The position numbers and the translations under genes were made by a program. A stretch of 64,000 nucleotides of DNA from an uncultured Bacteroidales bacterium (GTDB lineage Bacteria; Bacteroidota; Bacteroidia; Bacteroidales; UBA932), in assembly GCA_947306365.1 (NCBI GenBank), contig CAMZGD010000003.1:1-64000 (forward strand). Reading direction: 5' to 3'. Position 1 is the stretch's first letter. Every line of letters starts with the position of its first letter. Below are positions 63,431-64,000 of this stretch, in pieces. The notes beneath the pieces are model-generated. The model saw only the letters and a list, made by a program, of their open reading frames with translations. It was not told where the DNA came from and did not search any database.

Positions 63431-64000
63431 ATGAAAAAGATGATTTTCCTGCTGGCTGCAGCGGGGCTCGTGGTGGCCTCCTGCGGCACGAAGCCGGCCA
63501 AGTATGCCGGTATCAACTATGATTACATGGACACGGAGGTCCGTCCCGGCGACGACTTCGCGAAGTACGCGACGGGCCACTGGGGCGATTTCAATCCCCA
63601 GCCGCCGGAGTATCCCCAGTGGGGCGCCTTCACGAAACTCGCCGACGAGAATACCAAGACCCTGGCCAGCCTGATCCAGGAAATCGCGGCCAAGGACAAT
63701 GAAAAGGGGAGCATCGCCCAGAAGATCGGCGACCTCTACAACATGGCCATGGACTCGGTGCGCCTGAACGCCGACGGTGCGGCGCCGCTGAAGGCCCACC
63801 TGGCCGAGATCGACGCGCTGGACAGCCGGGAGGCGCTTCTGCACCATTGCGCCGTCGAGCACGACAACATCCTCTTCGGCATGTATGTCGCTGCCGACGA
63901 GAAGGACTCCGACAACAACATCGTTTCCATCGGCCAGGGCGGCCTGACCCTGCGCAACAAGGAGTATTATTCTTCCCAGGATCCCCAGAACGTGATGGTC
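63431..64000 (+). CDS. M13-family metallopeptidase lipoprotein, N-terminal part (runs off the window)
   Basis: Read from the ATG at 63431: MKKMIFLLAAAGLVVASCGTKPAKYAGINYDYMDTEVRPGDDFAKYATGHWGDFNP. The lipobox is VASC (Cys18). The start of the neprilysin/PepO family is recognisable (MDTEVRPGDDFAKYATGHW, GAFTKLADENTKTLASLIQEI, KIGDLYNMAMDS, GMYVAADEKDSDNNIVSIGQGGL), including the family's N..I..I.QGGL pattern. The catalytic HExxH lies beyond the window. The gene is not in the ORF track because no stop is reached; minus-strand ORFs here are shadows. Confidence 0.9.
   Translation, partial: MKKMIFLLAAAGLVVASCGTKPAKYAGINYDYMDTEVRPGDDFAKYATGHWGDFNPQPPEYPQWGAFTKLADENTKTLASLIQEIAAKDNEKGSIAQKIGDLYNMAMDSVRLNADGAAPLKAHLAEIDALDSREALLHHCAVEHDNILFGMYVAADEKDSDNNIVSIGQGGLTLRNKEYYSSQDPQNVMV

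Overview
The window is about 64 kb from a GC-rich member of the Bacteroidales (Bacteroidota). The evidence is a SusC/SusD pair, many lipoproteins with typical lipoboxes, BACON domains, DUF6057 and DUF4369 families, and recurrent TAnnTTTG -7 promoter boxes with no clear Shine-Dalgarno sites. The enzyme content suggests an uncultured gut or rumen plant-glycan degrader (inference; no rRNA or marker phylogeny was possible). I saw no tRNA, rRNA, CRISPR array, transposase or phage gene. No gap between genes exceeds 300 bases; the longest ones are described as regulatory or repeat features.

Left half (1-39253): a hemicellulose utilisation locus. It opens with a truncated GH36 alpha-galactosidase. 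Next comes a cluster of three PD40 beta-propeller lipoproteins, each with one CxxCH haem-binding motif, and three DUF6057 proteins; this cluster also holds a DUF4369-like lipoprotein and a BACON-BACON-GH5 endoglucanase. A second minus-strand unit carries susC, susD and a surface glycan-binding-like lipoprotein with an internal duplication, and ends at a strong terminator. The SusC homologue carries a C-terminal OmpA-like peptidoglycan-binding domain. A divergent AraC-family regulator follows, then a long plus-strand operon: fused GH5_7-GH26 mannanase, GH130 mannosylglucose phosphorylase, SGNH acetylesterase, PA14-containing GH31 alpha-xylosidase, GH2, xylulokinase, xylose isomerase, xylose-type MFS porter, GH3 beta-glucosidase, cellobiose 2-epimerase and a GPH symporter. 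Together these would cut mannan and xyloglucan, import the oligosaccharides, convert mannobiose through mannosylglucose to mannose-1-phosphate and glucose, and send xylose to xylulose-5-phosphate.

Middle (39254-49218): an ECF sigma factor with a membrane partner and a 21-residue hydrophobic peptide too short for the ORF track; a ybaK / DUF3810 / HerA-like ATPase unit; an LD-carboxypeptidase divergent from a secreted nuclease; enolase; and a heavy-metal exporter with a GNAT-like protein.

Right (49219-64000): a tightly overlapping minus-strand unit running from a periplasmic protein through uvrB, a hydrolase-degenerate RelA-type synthetase and a uvrA homologue into the GNAT-like and exporter genes. 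Then come a Tat-type PIG-L deacetylase with msrA, a GH2 exo-glycosidase with a small outer-membrane protein, a membrane-anchored Ntn amidohydrolase and the start of an M13 peptidase.

The least explained signal is a small repeat present at least twice (4058-4149 and 27768-27907). A conserved G/C-rich core containing a variable hairpin is enclosed by perfect inverted arms whose sequence differs completely between the two sites.
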